A DNA stretch of 64,000 nucleotides from Acheta domesticus (Eukaryota; Arthropoda; Insecta; Orthoptera; Gryllidae), in the NCBI GenBank assembly GCA_031308135.1, contig JAHLJT010000631.1:225069654-225133653 (forward strand), read 5' to 3'. The notes under the pieces were generated by a model. The model had not been told where the DNA came from and ran no database searches. It saw nothing but the letters and a program-made list of their open reading frames with translations. The position numbers were made by a program, and so were the translations under genes. Of the stretch, positions 10,906 to 23,065 are shown one piece after another. Position 1 is the stretch's first letter. Every line of letters begins with the position of its first letter.

Positions 10906-12780
10906 TTTACATTCAACGTTTCGTAAAAATAAATTTTCTTGAGTTTTCTGAGACGCATATAGCTCCTTGAAAAGGCAGTTGAAGCGAAACCTGAAGACAG
11001 GCGAAGCGCCTGTGTCTCGCAGATACGCAGCGCCTGCCACTGACACGTGATTTCGCGCACGGTGCGGTTTTGCCTCCGAAACGCTCGAATTTGCGTCGAA
11101 TTGGCAAGAAGTTGCTGTAAGGAGGTGAAGGTGCCGTCGGAGGTGAAGGTAAGGGAAGAAATTGAGTGAAGCGGGGTAAATTGGAATCAGGGACAGAGAA
11201 CTATAAGAATGTAAGTAATTTGGGTATTCAAGGGCTCAGAAATATTGATAAAACAGCCAGAGAAGAGTGAGAAAGGAAGTTGGCATGCAGAATAATTTAT
11301 TGAAGTTGGCGTCCGTGAAACATGTTGAAAATTCTCCAATATCGAGGCAGAATGAAAGTTGAAGTTTGTTGAAGTTGAGCGATTTAACAGACCTCATCAC
11401 AAAATATAGTACTTGTAACAAGCAATGGAGTCTTTGCAGTAACATCTGTATAGGTAAAGGTGATAATATATCTATAATAGAAGCCCCCTTAGTATCTGTT
11501 GATATATCGCAAACACTCCAGCACGAACGAATTTAACTATTAGTTTAGTAATTCCATTTAAGCACTGTGGTTCAGTTGTGAATGAAAGCGGATAAGTAAC
11601 AAAAGTGTTCGTATTTTCTTGGTTATGAAAACTTTGGAAGGTAAGTCATTGGCTTTTAATTACAGTTTGAGTTCGCTTACACCGATTATAATTCCTAACG
11701 AATGAAATACAATATGCTTTAGACATAGTTTTCATGACCGAAATCTGTAATTTCGAACAAAACAAAGACCGGTTTTGGTTTTAAACATTTTAATATAGCA
11801 ATGATTGTAAAATGAGCCCTCACGTACGGTAGTTATATGAGCCCCAGACTTTAAGGGGCTCATATTATATATACTACAACTTGCCTTCGAACTAATTTTG
11901 TTTCCAACTCCACGAAAGGTTTTAGACCCAAAACAAAATCTGCATATGACAAAGATTTCAAATGGAAACTTCTTTAAAATGAGGAATCAGAATAATAGGA
12001 CTACTCTATCAATTCAGGAGTCTCTGTATTGGAATCTGTAGTAGCAGTTGAAAGTTCCTGCGACGGTCAAACGCGTTTGTTTTGTGGTGGACTATTTTCA
12101 GCTGACCACCGTGGAGAACTCTGGGTCCAGGGAATTGTGTGAAATATGGGCGTACAATGACTGTGCTGGGCCTAAAAGGACATTTACATTTGTGATTTTT
12201 GTATTTTTTTTATTTTTCAAGTTTTGGTAATAAAATAGGATTTACATATGTAAATATGTAGTAAGTTGCTCTAAATTCATGTATTAATTAATATTTTAAG
12301 GGGGCTCACAATACCACCACATAACTTTACTTTCAAATATGACTACTTTGAAATTATTGATTTTTTTACCCTCTTTCTGAGCAGTTAAGTTTATGAGCAG
12401 TATAGTTTTGTATAGTTTACACAAATGTTAAAATTAAAGCTATCATATTTCTTTTTAAAAAAGCCAATTAATATTTTTAAAGTAGAAATAAAAGTGGAGG
12501 CTGATATGTCCACATTCTCCCCTAATGGTCACATGGCATTGTAAGTATTATGTTGTAATCCACTTACAACTAATATTTTAACCACCCATCTCTCACAAAC
12601 CCGCCATGACAATGTGAAGCGCATCACGAATGGATCGTTAAAAAGGATCATTAAAACGGATCAGTAAAAACAAACAAATAATTTGTCATGAACATTTTTC
12701 TCTAAAATTTTTATTTTATTAAATATTTATGCATGGGTATTTTCCCAATTTCAAATTCTCCTTTAACTGTGTTACTTTTA
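10906..12780. other. Mostly AT-rich, no feature recognised
   Basis: A more GC-rich patch (10960-11160) with no recognisable domain, then AT-rich sequence. No gene supported. Confidence 0.4.
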
Positions 12781-13070
12781 CTATAGAGTAGTTAGCGTGA
12801 TGGGAGCGTTAATGTGTTGGGAGCTTTCTCTCATAGGGCTTTTATTCAGCCAACAGTCGGTTACCCTTTACGTCCCGATGGGACACATATTCGACCATAC
12901 ATAGACACCAACACACTTGCTCCTCTGACCTGGGGTCAGCAGAACGCGAGGCCTCCGCAATAACACATCCGTGAGAGAGAACCATGCCCGAGGGGGGGAC
13001 CCGCGACCTTTCGGACCGAAGGTGATAGAAGTTGCTCTATCTAAAAGAAAGCAATCTTTAATCTATTGGA
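12781..13070 (-). mobile_element. Probable tRNA-derived SINE copy, decayed
   Basis: On the minus strand, a tRNA-like head (AGATAGAGCAACTTC... then a GGTCGCGGGTCCCCCC block near 12985-13010 in place of the B box) is followed by a body with CTCGGGCATGG and GGATGTGTTATTG. The order resembles the SINEs at 6.3 and 25.8 kb, but the B box is damaged. Confidence 0.4.
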
Positions 13071-13462
13071 TCACAGGGACTTAGATTAATTTGAATCACT
13101 GATAAAAACAAGATTTTAAAACATTGCATTTCTATGGTGCATATTGTTTTTGATATCTGCTTGGTAATTTGGATATTCTGTGGCCCAACATTCCGCAAAC
13201 GTCGGATCAGTGGGTCAGCAAAGGGGATAAAATTGCGTAGTGTTTACGAGAAGAGGAACGGATAACCTGGCAGGCGCCGTGCGGGCGAAGAAGGAGGGTG
13301 CGAGGTTTGCTGCCCCTGTCGATACAGAGCATCGTTGAGCGCGCCGTGCCGTGTGCGCTACTGCTAGCGGCGGCGACGGCGCTGTAATGAAATTCTGGAA
13401 CAGGGCGACCTGAGCCCCGCCCCAGGCGGCTCCCTAGTCGCCCGCCCGCCCGCCGCCCTCCC
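13071..13462. other. Lead-in to GC-rich array
   Basis: AT-rich to about 13240, then CpG-rich sequence leading into the 8-bp array. No gene recognised. Confidence 0.4.
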
Positions 13463-14586
13463 GCCGCCCAGCCGCCCAGCCGCCCAGCCGCCCAGCCGCC
13501 CAGCCGCCCAGCCGCCCAGCCGCCCAGCCGCCCAGCCGCCCAGCCGCCCAGCCGCCCAGCCGCCCAGCCGCCCAGCCGCCCAGCCGCCCAGCCGCCCAGC
13601 CGCCCAGCCGCCCAGCCGCCCAGCCGCCCAGCCGCCCAGCCGCCCAGCCGCCCAGCCGCCCAGCCGCCCAGCCGCCCAGCCGCCCAGCCGCCCAGCCGCC
13701 CAGCCGCCCAGCCGCCCAGCCGCCCAGCCGCCCAGCCGCCCAGCCGCCAGCCGCCCAGCCGCCCAGCCGCCCAGCCGCCCAGCCGCCCAGCCGCCCAGCC
13801 GCCCAGCCGCCCAGCCGCCCAGCCGCCCAGCCGCCCAGCCGCCCAGCCGCCCAGCCGCCCAGCCGCCCAGCCGCCCAGCCGCCCAGCCGCCCAGCCGCCC
13901 AGCCGCCCAGCCGCCCAGCCGCCCAGCCGCCCAGCCGCCCAGCCGCCCAGCCGCCCAGCCGCCCAGCCGCCCAGCCGCCCAGCCGCCCAGCCGCCCAGCC
14001 GCCCAGCCGCCCAGCCGCCCAGCCGCCCAGCCGCCCAGCCGCCCAGCCGCCCAGCCGCCCAGCCGCCCAGCCGCCCAGCCGCCCAGCCGCCCAGCCGCCC
14101 AGCCGCCCAGCCGCCCAGCCGCCCAGCCGCCCAGCCGCCCAGCCGCCCAGCCGCCCAGCCGCCCAGCCGCCCAGCCGCCCAGCCGCCCAGCCGCCCAGCC
14201 GCCCAGCCGCCCAGCCGCCCAGCCGCCCAGCCGCCCAGCCGCCCAGCCGCCCAGCCGCCCAGCCGCCCAGCCGCCCAGCCGCCCAGCCGCCCAGCCGCCC
14301 AGCCGCCCAGCCGCCCAGCCGCCCAGCCGCCCAGCCGCCCAGCCGCCCAGCCGCCCAGCCGCCCAGCCGCCCAGCCGCCCAGCCGCCCAGCCGCCCAGCC
14401 GCCCAGCCGCCCAGCCGCCCAGCCGCCCAGCCGCCCAGCCGCCCAGCCGCCCAGCCGCCCAGCCCCCCAGCCGCCCAGCCGCCCAGCCGCCCAGCCGCCC
14501 AGCCGCCCAGCCGCCCAGCCGCCCAGCCGCCCAGCCGCCCAGCCGCCCAGCCGCCCAGCCGCCCAGCCGCCCAGCCGCCCAGCCGC
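13463..14586. repeat. 8-bp GC-rich minisatellite, ~140 copies
   Basis: About 1.12 kb of the unit AGCCGCCC with almost no variation. Interruptions seen are a missing C near 13747 and a G to C change at about 14465. The minus strand has GGG every 8 bases (GGGCGGCT units), a dense G-quadruplex motif. The 8-bp period keeps minus-strand frames open and yields an 8-residue GGWAAGRL repeat of over 400 residues that I do not regard as a protein. Flanks carry degenerate CCCTCCCG units (14587-14700). Confidence 0.97.
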
Positions 14587-15798
14587 CCTCCCGCTCTCCC
14601 GCCCTCCCGCCCTCCCGCCCGCCCTCCCACCCTCCTGCCCGCCGCCCTACCGCCCGCCGAACTCCCGCCCACCGCCCTCCTGCCCTCCCACCCTTCCGTT
14701 CGTGTCGCACACGGATCGCGTCGCGGACGTCACATTACCTTGGCTCGTCCACTCCACCTACACGCTGAAGTCTTACGAACGTGAGACGGACGCTGAGCAG
14801 AAAACGTGGATGTTCAGAGCAAACATACCCAGCAGTTTCAAGGCCCACGGCGTCTTTGAATTTAATGAAGTCATGTGATTATTTGCTTTCGTGGAAATCG
14901 CAGAAGGAACGAGACAGCGCAAACTAACATGCGCCTTTGATTCATGTAAAGAGCGTGGGGCGACTTCCATGGAGAAATCCCCATGCGCGACGATCAATAT
15001 CGAATCGCGTCTTGAAAATTACATTTCAAATAGCGAACCAATCGCATTCGGGGAGGCATTCCCCTGGCTGGTGTTTGGCTTGTTTCAATCTCGGCGTTGG
15101 GTCGCCGGATCCCTCTGCCATTGCGACTGCGTAGGGCGCAGTTCCGGCGAGCCTACCTCGCGGAGGCTTAGGCTAGAGCTTAGATGCAACAACAAGGAGA
15201 AACAGGGAGTGGTGGAAGTTGGCGAGAGGCAAGACGAAGTCGAAGGCGATGTGCTCTGGGAAACAATTCAGTAAGTCCATTTTGTTTTTTTGTTATCAAA
15301 TTAAATTCGCGTATCTTTTTCACACGATTATCAGCAAATATGACAGAAAAGTAATATAAAATATATATAACCCTCTAAAACAAAATGTTCACCCTTACAA
15401 CAAACAACTCCAATTTTAGGCCAGAAGGATCAGTCAAATCTTCAGTTGGTCAGTTTGAATCACACGGGAATTATTTCAGACTCTAATTCTTTTTTGAAAT
15501 GTTGAAAAATTATCTTAATTGATATTTACTTCATTTTTACTGAAGTGAGTGTAATGAAGAAATTTTTTGACTTTAGCCTTTGTGAACTTACTTTTCATTC
15601 GTCAATTTTGAAACAATCAACTTTCGATTATCGGGTGACCAAACAATTTATTTCCAGTAGGGCCGTTAAATGCAGGGCCTGGAAAATTAGACGTTATTCT
15701 ACCATCTTACGGAAAATTGAAATAAATAATTTTGAATGGGAGGAGGGTCACTTAGTGAGAATCATGGCATCTTTAACTCGAATACCTGAAAATTGAGG
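14587..15798. other. Mixed sequence, no gene established
   Basis: Holds degenerate GC-rich repeat edge, then mixed sequence. A 127-codon plus-strand frame (14891-15274) ends at GTAAGT (from 15271), which could be a splice donor, but I recognise no domain and no acceptor partner. After 15290 it is AT-rich with nothing recognised. Confidence 0.35.
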
Positions 15799-15849
15799 CT
15801 AACGATTAACTCTCACATTGAAGACCGATAATCTCATTCCTGTGTATTG

Positions 15850-16720
15850 GCTAAACAGTCGGCTGATGTCCCGTTGTGGGAGAACTGCAGGGGGCTGAGA
15901 AATTCGCTCTAGCTGAGATGGAGACGAGGGGCGGAGGCAAAGACGGAGGTGAACGCGGGGGCGGAGTTGGGATGGAATCGGAGGTGGGGACTGGGGCTCA
16001 GGCACAGGCGGAGACGAGGGACGAGGAACGCAGGCGGGGGCGGCGTGCTGGCGGTGCGAGGCGGTGCGGGGAGGCAGGGGGCGGGGGTCAAGGCGGCGGC
16101 GGAGGAGATAGAGAGGGCGGGGGCGCGAATGGAAGCAGGGGCGGGGCTGGAGGCATTGATGGATATGTAGGTGTGGGCTGTTGCGAGGACTGAGGGAGGG
16201 GACGGAGCGGATGCTGCGTCGATAGCCAGCAATCGGAGACGGTGGAGGTGGCAAGGCGGAGGTGTGGACGAGGGCGAAGGCGTGAGCAGAGGCAGTGCGC
16301 GAGGCTAATGCTGCGTCGATAGGCAACAGTCGGCGGAGGAGGGGGCGGCGTGTGTGACGAGGGCGGAGGCGGGGTGGATGACGGAGGCGGGGCCGGAGGC
16401 ACTGACTTAACGAGGGCGACGACTGTGTTAACGAGGGCGACGGCGAGTGGGCAGGGTTGATGCTGCGTCGATACGCAGCAGTCGGCGGAGGAGAGGGCAG
16501 CGTGTGTGGCGAGGGCGGAGGCGGGGCCGGAGGCACTGGCAGAGGCTTGGACGAGGACGGAGACGAGGGCGGGGGTGAGGGCAGAGGTGGCGGGCGGGGA
16601 GGTGGCTGCGTCGAGGCGCGCGGCGCGGCCGTCGCCTTGCGTGGGCGACGAAATCCGCGATGAAAAGGATGCGCCGGCGATTTACTGCGCCGCCCGCTCG
16701 CGCAGGCGGAAGCGAGCCTA
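15850..16720. repeat. GC-rich segment with repeated blocks
   Basis: Purine-rich on the plus strand (GGCGGAGGCGGGG-type words) and built from at least three copies of a block beginning ATGCTGCGTCGATA followed by a CAGYARTCGG-type word, at about 16211, 16307 and 16460. Long frames are open on both strands (a 322-codon Pro/Arg/Ser-rich one on the minus strand, Gly/Glu-rich ones on the plus strand), which is what GC- and purine-skewed repeats produce. I do not call a gene. Confidence 0.6.
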
Positions 16721-17040
16721 CTCCCCTCCCCTCCCCCTCCCCCTCCTCTCCCAGCCCCCTCCTCCACCCCCGATTGCCGGCGACGACTCCCGACGCTTCC
16801 TTCTACATCCAGCGCACGCCGGGCTTCATTCCTGCGCTGGGATCTCCCGTGAGTTGTGGCACGCCATTCTGTTGCCCTGCCTCTCTGTCCTCCTCTCGCT
16901 TCGACTCCTGCGTATTGGTCCTACCTTTATTTTTCCTTCTCCCACCATTTACTGTTTCCTTTCTTTTCAATCCACACTACAATCATACGTTTTCTCATTT
17001 TTAGGTCACATTTAAAATCTTCTCCTATTCTTTCATTTTT

Positions 17041-18687
17041 ACTTTCCCGTATACGTACGTATACACGGAGTGATATACGTAGTATAGGGAAAGTTATGTA
17101 ATGCTGCGCGAAAAAATGGCCAATTTTCGGCGGAAAAAAATTAATTGCCGGGCCGTGAAAACGAATAAGTGGATAAAACCAGTTGCTAAATTAAGAAAAA
17201 AATCCCCTAACACGTGGTGTAGCCAGAAACCCTGTTTTCTAGGTCCTTGATACCGAAATCCCAATTAAAAGGAAAACGTCCGTCTGTCCATCTGTGAACA
17301 CTGCTAGCGCCTAAACCATACGTACGATTTCTTCCAAAATAGATATTCCCCGGTCGATCTGATTCTAGTCAAAGCTTTGAGATTTTGAAAAAGATTCTTC
17401 AAAATTTGGGGGTACTTTATATGAAGCCCCCCGGGGGTTTTCAAAATTTTCTCGAAAACGGCTCCAAATTTTTCTTTAAATTTCTTGTTTGAATAGAGTA
17501 AAATACACTTATTAACATGACATATGTCTGATTTTCACGTACAGCTCTGAATTTTCGAAAATTGTGAAAGTTTGACTTTCTTTCGGTGTCCTTCTTCAAC
17601 TACAAAATTGAAGATAGAGATTTTTTCTTCAAATAACATTTGTTCTGCATATTGAGTTCTTTAATAAAAGTCATGTAAATGTTTTTCAAAATTTTAGTAG
17701 TTTTCGTGCAATATTGCGTGCAATATGTGCAATTTTAAAAATTACAAAAACAAGATTTTCTCAAAAATGACTCTAATTTTTTTCTTTAAACTTTTGGTAG
17801 GGTTATTGGTAAATGTACTCTATCAATGACATAAAAGCCATATTGGTCTATCGGTTGGTTTTTTCAAAAATTACAAATATGTAATTTTTTTATTTGTCTC
17901 TCATGTTGTTAATATTTACATTATCGGCGATTTTTTCACATTTTTATATTTACGAGTATATATGCTTTAAATAATGTCAAGTAAAGTTTCTCGAAAACAC
18001 TACCGTTTTCTGTGAAAAATAGCTCAAATTTGGGAATTTTCAGGAATGCTCAAACGCCATTTTCTCGTATATGGCTGCAAATTGTTTCTTCAAACTTTTG
18101 TAACGGATAGTGCTAATTACACTCTTTAATATAGCGTAAAGTTTATTTTGAGTTATATTTTGTTTTTTCCAAAATTACATAATTGTAATTTTTTTAAAGA
18201 TCTCTCACATCTTTAATATGCACATAACCAGCAGTTTGTAAACATTATTATATTTGTGAGTGTAAGTACTTCAAATAACTTTAAATAAAGTATTTTGAAA
18301 ACTCAAAACTTTTCTGTGAAAATGAGCTTCAAATTTCGCATTTTTAGTAGTGCTAAAATGCTATTTTCTCTTAAACGGCACAAAATTTTTAAAAGAAAAT
18401 TGCTATTTACGGCTAGGTTTCTGTGTTCTTTAATATTCTAAAATTAATATTTTCGTTCCACCAATAGGAAACCGAAAAATTAAGAAAATGACAAAAAAAG
18501 TACCTGGCGGTGATAGATGGTAGCTGGCAAGAAAGAGTATGTCGCAATTCGGAATAGTTAGCGAAGACCCAAGGAAAAACTAATACGGAAAAGTCTGTGC
18601 CATTCTGTAGCACCACTAGTATACTTTCTCGTTTACGTACGTATACAGGGAGTGATATACGTAGTATAGGGAAAGTTATGTAATGCT
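17041..18687 (+). repeat. Dispersed AT-rich repeat (copy 2) bracketed by 65-bp direct repeats
   Basis: A 65-bp sequence at 17041-17105 recurs at 18623-18687 with about three mismatches and no indel. Each copy is itself palindromic: ACTTTCCC or ACTTTCTC at the start, GGGAAAGT towards the end, with TACGTACGTATAC between. The 1.5 kb inside is AT-rich and seems to contain diverged sub-repeats of roughly 250-300 bp, each with a TTTTCTC-AAA-GGCTC-like opening. There is no coding sequence. The layout could be one satellite-like monomer plus the head of a second, or a transposon with terminal direct repeats. Confidence 0.6.
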
Positions 18688-20253
18688 ATTCATTTTTGGC
18701 ATTGTTTTACTGACTTTAGTATTGAATATGTATATAAATAACAGCGTATATTTAAAGAGAAAGTGCCCTATGTATTCCTACAACTTCTTGTTTATTTATT
18801 ACTATATTTCAAATGTCAGTATTAGTATTATATTGCCACTTTAGGGAACTGTCGTTTATAAACTGTAGTTTATACAACTCTATGGGAAGACTAAAATTGA
18901 GGTAAGGAATTGAGAGAACATAGATTTGAAATTATTTTCTTGCTATTCCTCCTTTAAACTTCTTTCTGAACAAAACCGTAACATTTCTTCATTACGGCGA
19001 AAACGTGCGCGTAAAAAGGTTTTCTGAAGAGCAGCGGCATTTCAATAGGGAATTATCGCTTGTAAGTCGGTTTCTCGATGATGCATATGATCATAAAGTT
19101 CTTGAAATGGAAGTTAATAAGCTTACGAGCAATTCCCAGGGACTTTCAGAGGAAATACTTCATTCACAAAGTGCCGTTTTAGTCATAATTATAATATTAC
19201 CCATAAAATCCTATGATGCCATACTAAACGATGTTCTAATTTATCTGAACTTTCTAATAAATTTCATTTTCGTGTCACAAACTCTTGTTCTCCGTCACCA
19301 AACTTTTTTTGCTATGTTCTAATTTCAAACTCATTTGTGCGCCTCAGTTCTGTCGCGAATTTGTTTCTTGTCCTCACATTTCAACATCGTAACTTCGCCT
19401 TCCATCTTAATCATTCTGTAAACAAATTGTAAATTTCTATCTCCCAATTCAGATACTCACCAAATCTTCAAAAGTGATCAAATGTTGCTTTGTAACTGAT
19501 CAATGTGAGCAACCATATGGGTTCAACGACGTGAAAGATAACCATGACGCTGATCTTCGGCATTTCCGAAGCTAGAAGCTCCCTCCCCCCGCCGATGCCG
19601 TTCAAGGAAGCGTTTCCTTAAGCCTTTGCGAACAGACGAATGCACAATGGTAGTCCTGACACGAGACAAAAGTGAATTCGGGTGAGTGAGAGAGCGAGTA
19701 ATTCAGTGAGTATTGATTCCGGTCATGTCAACTACTATGGTCATTAGTTCAGTAAGTACAGATCTTTATTTTATCTCGCATATCCACGTCTGGGAGCGTT
19801 TGCTCTGGTTTTGGCTATTTGGCAACCACGAAAAATAACAGGGTGACACTTTAATTTTTCGCGGCTCTCTGGCAATCATGTGCCCTAAAGTGGGGGAGCG
19901 GGTAGCGTCTATTTTAGTTGGAAGAAGGAGCAAACCCTTATTGTCCTGGGATAGTCACTCTTATTCGTTTTTTTCATCATCATAAGAACTCAGGTTTAGG
20001 AAAGAAGAATCACTAAAAGTGTCATTTTAGGGAACAATAATATTTTTATTATTTTTGTAAATTATTTCCAACAATTATTAATCTCCTACTTATCAATATT
20101 TTATTAATATTTATTTCAATTTCATGAACATTCTCTTATTTGTTTAATTCCTAGGTTTCAAGACCTCTAGCAATAGGTACAATTGAATTAATTATACTTA
20201 ATTGTATTTAAGTAACTAATGCAACTGTATTATTAATTGTACTTATTGTACTT
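18688..20253. other. AT-rich, no gene established
   Basis: Mostly AT-rich. A 105-codon frame from 19005 starts with a mixed, protein-like stretch (FSEEQRHFNRELSLVSRFL) but becomes hydrophobic and AT-driven; no domain was recognised. Confidence 0.35.
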
Positions 20254-20300
20254 AATAATAATAATAATTATTATTATTATTATTATTATTATAATAACCT
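20254..20300. repeat. TAA/TTA microsatellite
   Basis: A run of TAA that turns into ATT/TTA repeats, forming an inverted repeat. It lies at the left edge of the R4/Dong-like LINE. Confidence 0.9.
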
Positions 20301-23065
20301 ATGAACTTCCTGTTATCGGCCCATGGAGGGTACAGGAGAGAAACTGGGTTAGCACACCAGGCCACTGATTAGAGTGGAGGCCCGAACCTTGCATTAGCCA
20401 GCGAAGGAAGCTGCCTTCAGCAGTCAGTGAAAATCCCGTGGGGTTTAGTAATGCCGACTCGTGATCGGAGGGACCCCTTGCTGGACCCTGCGGGGGGATG
20501 CCCCGAGGCCACTATGGGTCACAGTAACGGATGGCAGGAAACAACCCAAAGGTTAAGTGTGATCTGTGAACTCGAATTTGCTACCTGCGAATCTTCACTT
20601 GTAACCAATGAGCAAAAGGGATAGAACCAGCAATGTAATGAACCTTAACGTGCCTTGTTCTACCAATGTCCCATACCTGCTCAGAAACCGAGCTAATGTC
20701 ACCTTGTCGACGTCTGGCCATCCCACGGATGTTAGTCCTAGGGACCCAGAGCCGGCAGTAGCTCGAAGCCATCGTCAGAGATGGACACGGGATGAATTAA
20801 AGGAGGTGATGTGGTGCTTTTACTATGCAAAAGCGAAAAATGGAGGCTCAGAAATAGAAGTTTTTAAGATATGGAGAGAGCGGAACCCAGATATGAGACC
20901 TACCCTAGACACAAAGAAGCTTGCCAGTCAATGACGATACACACTCAGCAGTGAAAAATTCACAGCAGAACAACTTGCAGACATCCAGAGAAACGCGGAG
21001 TATGTTCTTCGATCAAACTATCCACATGACGAACATTTAGAACCATCTAATATTCCTGAAAACGATGGTCCACTTGAAGGTTCATCTCTTCCAAATGAAA
21101 CATCCGTCAGTGGTGAAAATTCATCTGGCCATGAGTCACACGATAAGGACATGATGCGGGACCTCCTCCGACGCGAGATAGAACGAGTTCGTCTACTTCC
21201 ATTCGAATCTCGTCCACCGTTGAGGAGAATTTACGAAAATCCTAAAGCTAAGGGAGTGATAGAAACAGCGAATTCTGTCTTAAATGAGGTTGTACAGACC
21301 TCCAGTAGAGATCTAGATATTACTGAAATCAAGCACATCGTGTATGGAACTGGATATTTAGTATCTCAGATAATCTTAGGACCAGCCAAGAACACCGATG
21401 GCCGACAGCCAGACAGAGTAAAAAGCTCCGTACCTCCATGGATGAAAAGAATTATGAAACGGATAGCAGACACACGGCGTGAAATATCACTTCTAGCCGA
21501 GGCATCTTCTAAGTCAAACCACACGTATAAAGTTCAACAAAAAATACTCCATGTTGAACAAAAGTACCTAATTGACAATGACACAACACGGCTAGTGGTA
21601 GCTGAAAAGCTAAAAGAGAAAATCAAAGCATGGGCTCAACGAATAAGACGGTACAAACGTAGAGAAGATTTCCGTGTACAGAACCGGTAGTTTGAAACAG
21701 ACGCGAAGAGATTCTATCGAAGTCTGACTCAAAAACCGAATGGCAATGCTGCCCCTCCTTCAAAAGATGACGTCGAAACATTTTGGTCTGGAATCTGGGA
21801 GGAAACCAGATCCTACAACAAAGACGCGTCGTGGCTCCAGTCTGAAGTTGATGCTGCCAATAGACTCGTGGAAACAATGGAACATGTTCAAGGATTCTCG
21901 AAAGAGGACCTATGCCAAACAATTAAGAACATGGGAAACTGGAAATCCCCTGGGGTTGATAAGATCCAGATTTATTGGATTAAGAAATTAACAGCATTAC
22001 ATTCTCATCTAGCAAAGGCTGTTAATAAAATTTTAGAAAACCCTTAGGAACTCCCTGAATGGCTCACTCGCGGCATCACGTATTTGCTACCCAAAGCAGG
22101 AGACAGCTCTTTGGCGAAAAACTACAGGCCAATTACTTGCCTGCCAGTAATGTACAAACTTATAACTGCAGCCATAGCTGACAAAATGTATAGGCATCTA
22201 GAGAAGAACCATCTGTTGCCAGTTGAACACAAAGGATGTCGTTAAGTTTCCTATGGCTGTAAGGAAATCTTGCTTCTGAATAAAATAATTTTGAATGATG
22301 TAAAGAAACGAAAACGTAATTTAAGCATGGCTTGGATTGACTATCAGAAGGCCTTTGACAGTGTACCACACGATTGGATTTTGAAGACCCTGGAGATCTA
22401 TCGATTTCATCCTAGACTTGTTGAGTTTTGCAAGGCTAGTATGAAGTCGTGGAGCACCAGGTTACTAATCTACAGCGGAAAGGGAGTAGTAGATAAGTAA
22501 GAGTAGGGGATAAGAAGTATTCAGATTAACAGGGAATTTTTCAAGGAGATTCACTATCCCCTCTGCTGTTTTGCATTAGTTTGACCCCACTATCGAGACA
22601 GCTGTCGCTCACTGACTTTGGTTACAAGCTCCCTGGTGATGAAAGGCCTGTATCACGTTTGTTTTACATGGATGACCTGAAAGTGTTTGTTAAGAACGAA
22701 GCGATTCTCTCTCAAATGCTGTCTGTCATCAGTGATTTTAGCAATGACATCTGCATGAAGTTTGGTCTTGACAAGTGTGCAAAAGTCAACTTAAAAAGAG
22801 GCAAAATGACCACGTCAGAGAACATTGAAGTTGATAGACACACTGTGATTCAAGATCTTGAGCCAGGTAAAACTTACAAATATCTGCGCATTGAAGAATG
22901 TGAGACAATCTCGAACGACATAATGAAAGATGTTCTAATATCACGTTTCATAACACCGTGAAACATCTTAAAAGAAAACTTGTACAATGTGTGTACATGA
23001 TCATATAAATAGTTATTCATATTTTTATGTACTACGAATAAAGGTGTGTAATGTAAAAAACAAAT
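20301..23065 (+). mobile_element. R4/Dong-like non-LTR retrotransposon, decayed
   Basis: A GC-mixed leader (20301-20600) precedes one long broken reading frame with reverse transcriptase motifs, then an AT-rich tail ending in an AATAAA-like signal near 23038 and a T/A-rich tract. It starts right beside a TAA/TTA microsatellite; Dong elements of this clade are known to insert in TAA repeats. The expected C-terminal zinc knuckle and restriction-enzyme-like endonuclease are not visible, so the 3' coding part is lost, probably by a deletion near 22,945-22,965. Confidence 0.75.
20608..22961 (+). pseudogene. Reverse transcriptase polyprotein of R4/Dong-like LINE, broken
   Basis: One frame runs from about 20608 to 22500 but holds five in-frame stops (TGA 20932, TAG 21688, TAG 22045, TAA 22243, TAA 22498). 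The frame then shifts by one base before 22530 and continues to 22961. The N-terminal part has a Myb-like segment (RWTRDELKEVMWCFYYA). The reverse transcriptase is recognisable from NWKSPGVDKIQ (~21930), KNYRPITCLPVMYK, then AWIDYQKAFDSVPHDWI (first catalytic Asp) and LFYMDDLKVF (catalytic DD, ~22660). An FQGDSLSPLLF motif lies at ~22536, in the shifted frame. The C-terminal endonuclease is absent. The protein would have nicked target DNA and primed reverse transcription of its own RNA; this copy cannot. Confidence 0.85.

Noticed and set aside
13364..14710. 448- and 412-codon minus-strand frames with Gly/Trp/Ala/Arg repeats
   Set aside because: Produced by the 8-bp GC-rich array, open by periodicity alone.
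14891..15274. 127-codon frame ending at a GTAAGT donor, possible first exon
   Set aside because: No domain, no promoter signal and no partner exon; a single donor-like hexamer is weak evidence.
15799..16767. 322-codon Pro-rich minus-strand frame
   Set aside because: Low-complexity sequence from GC-rich repeats with equally open frames on the other strand and no domain.
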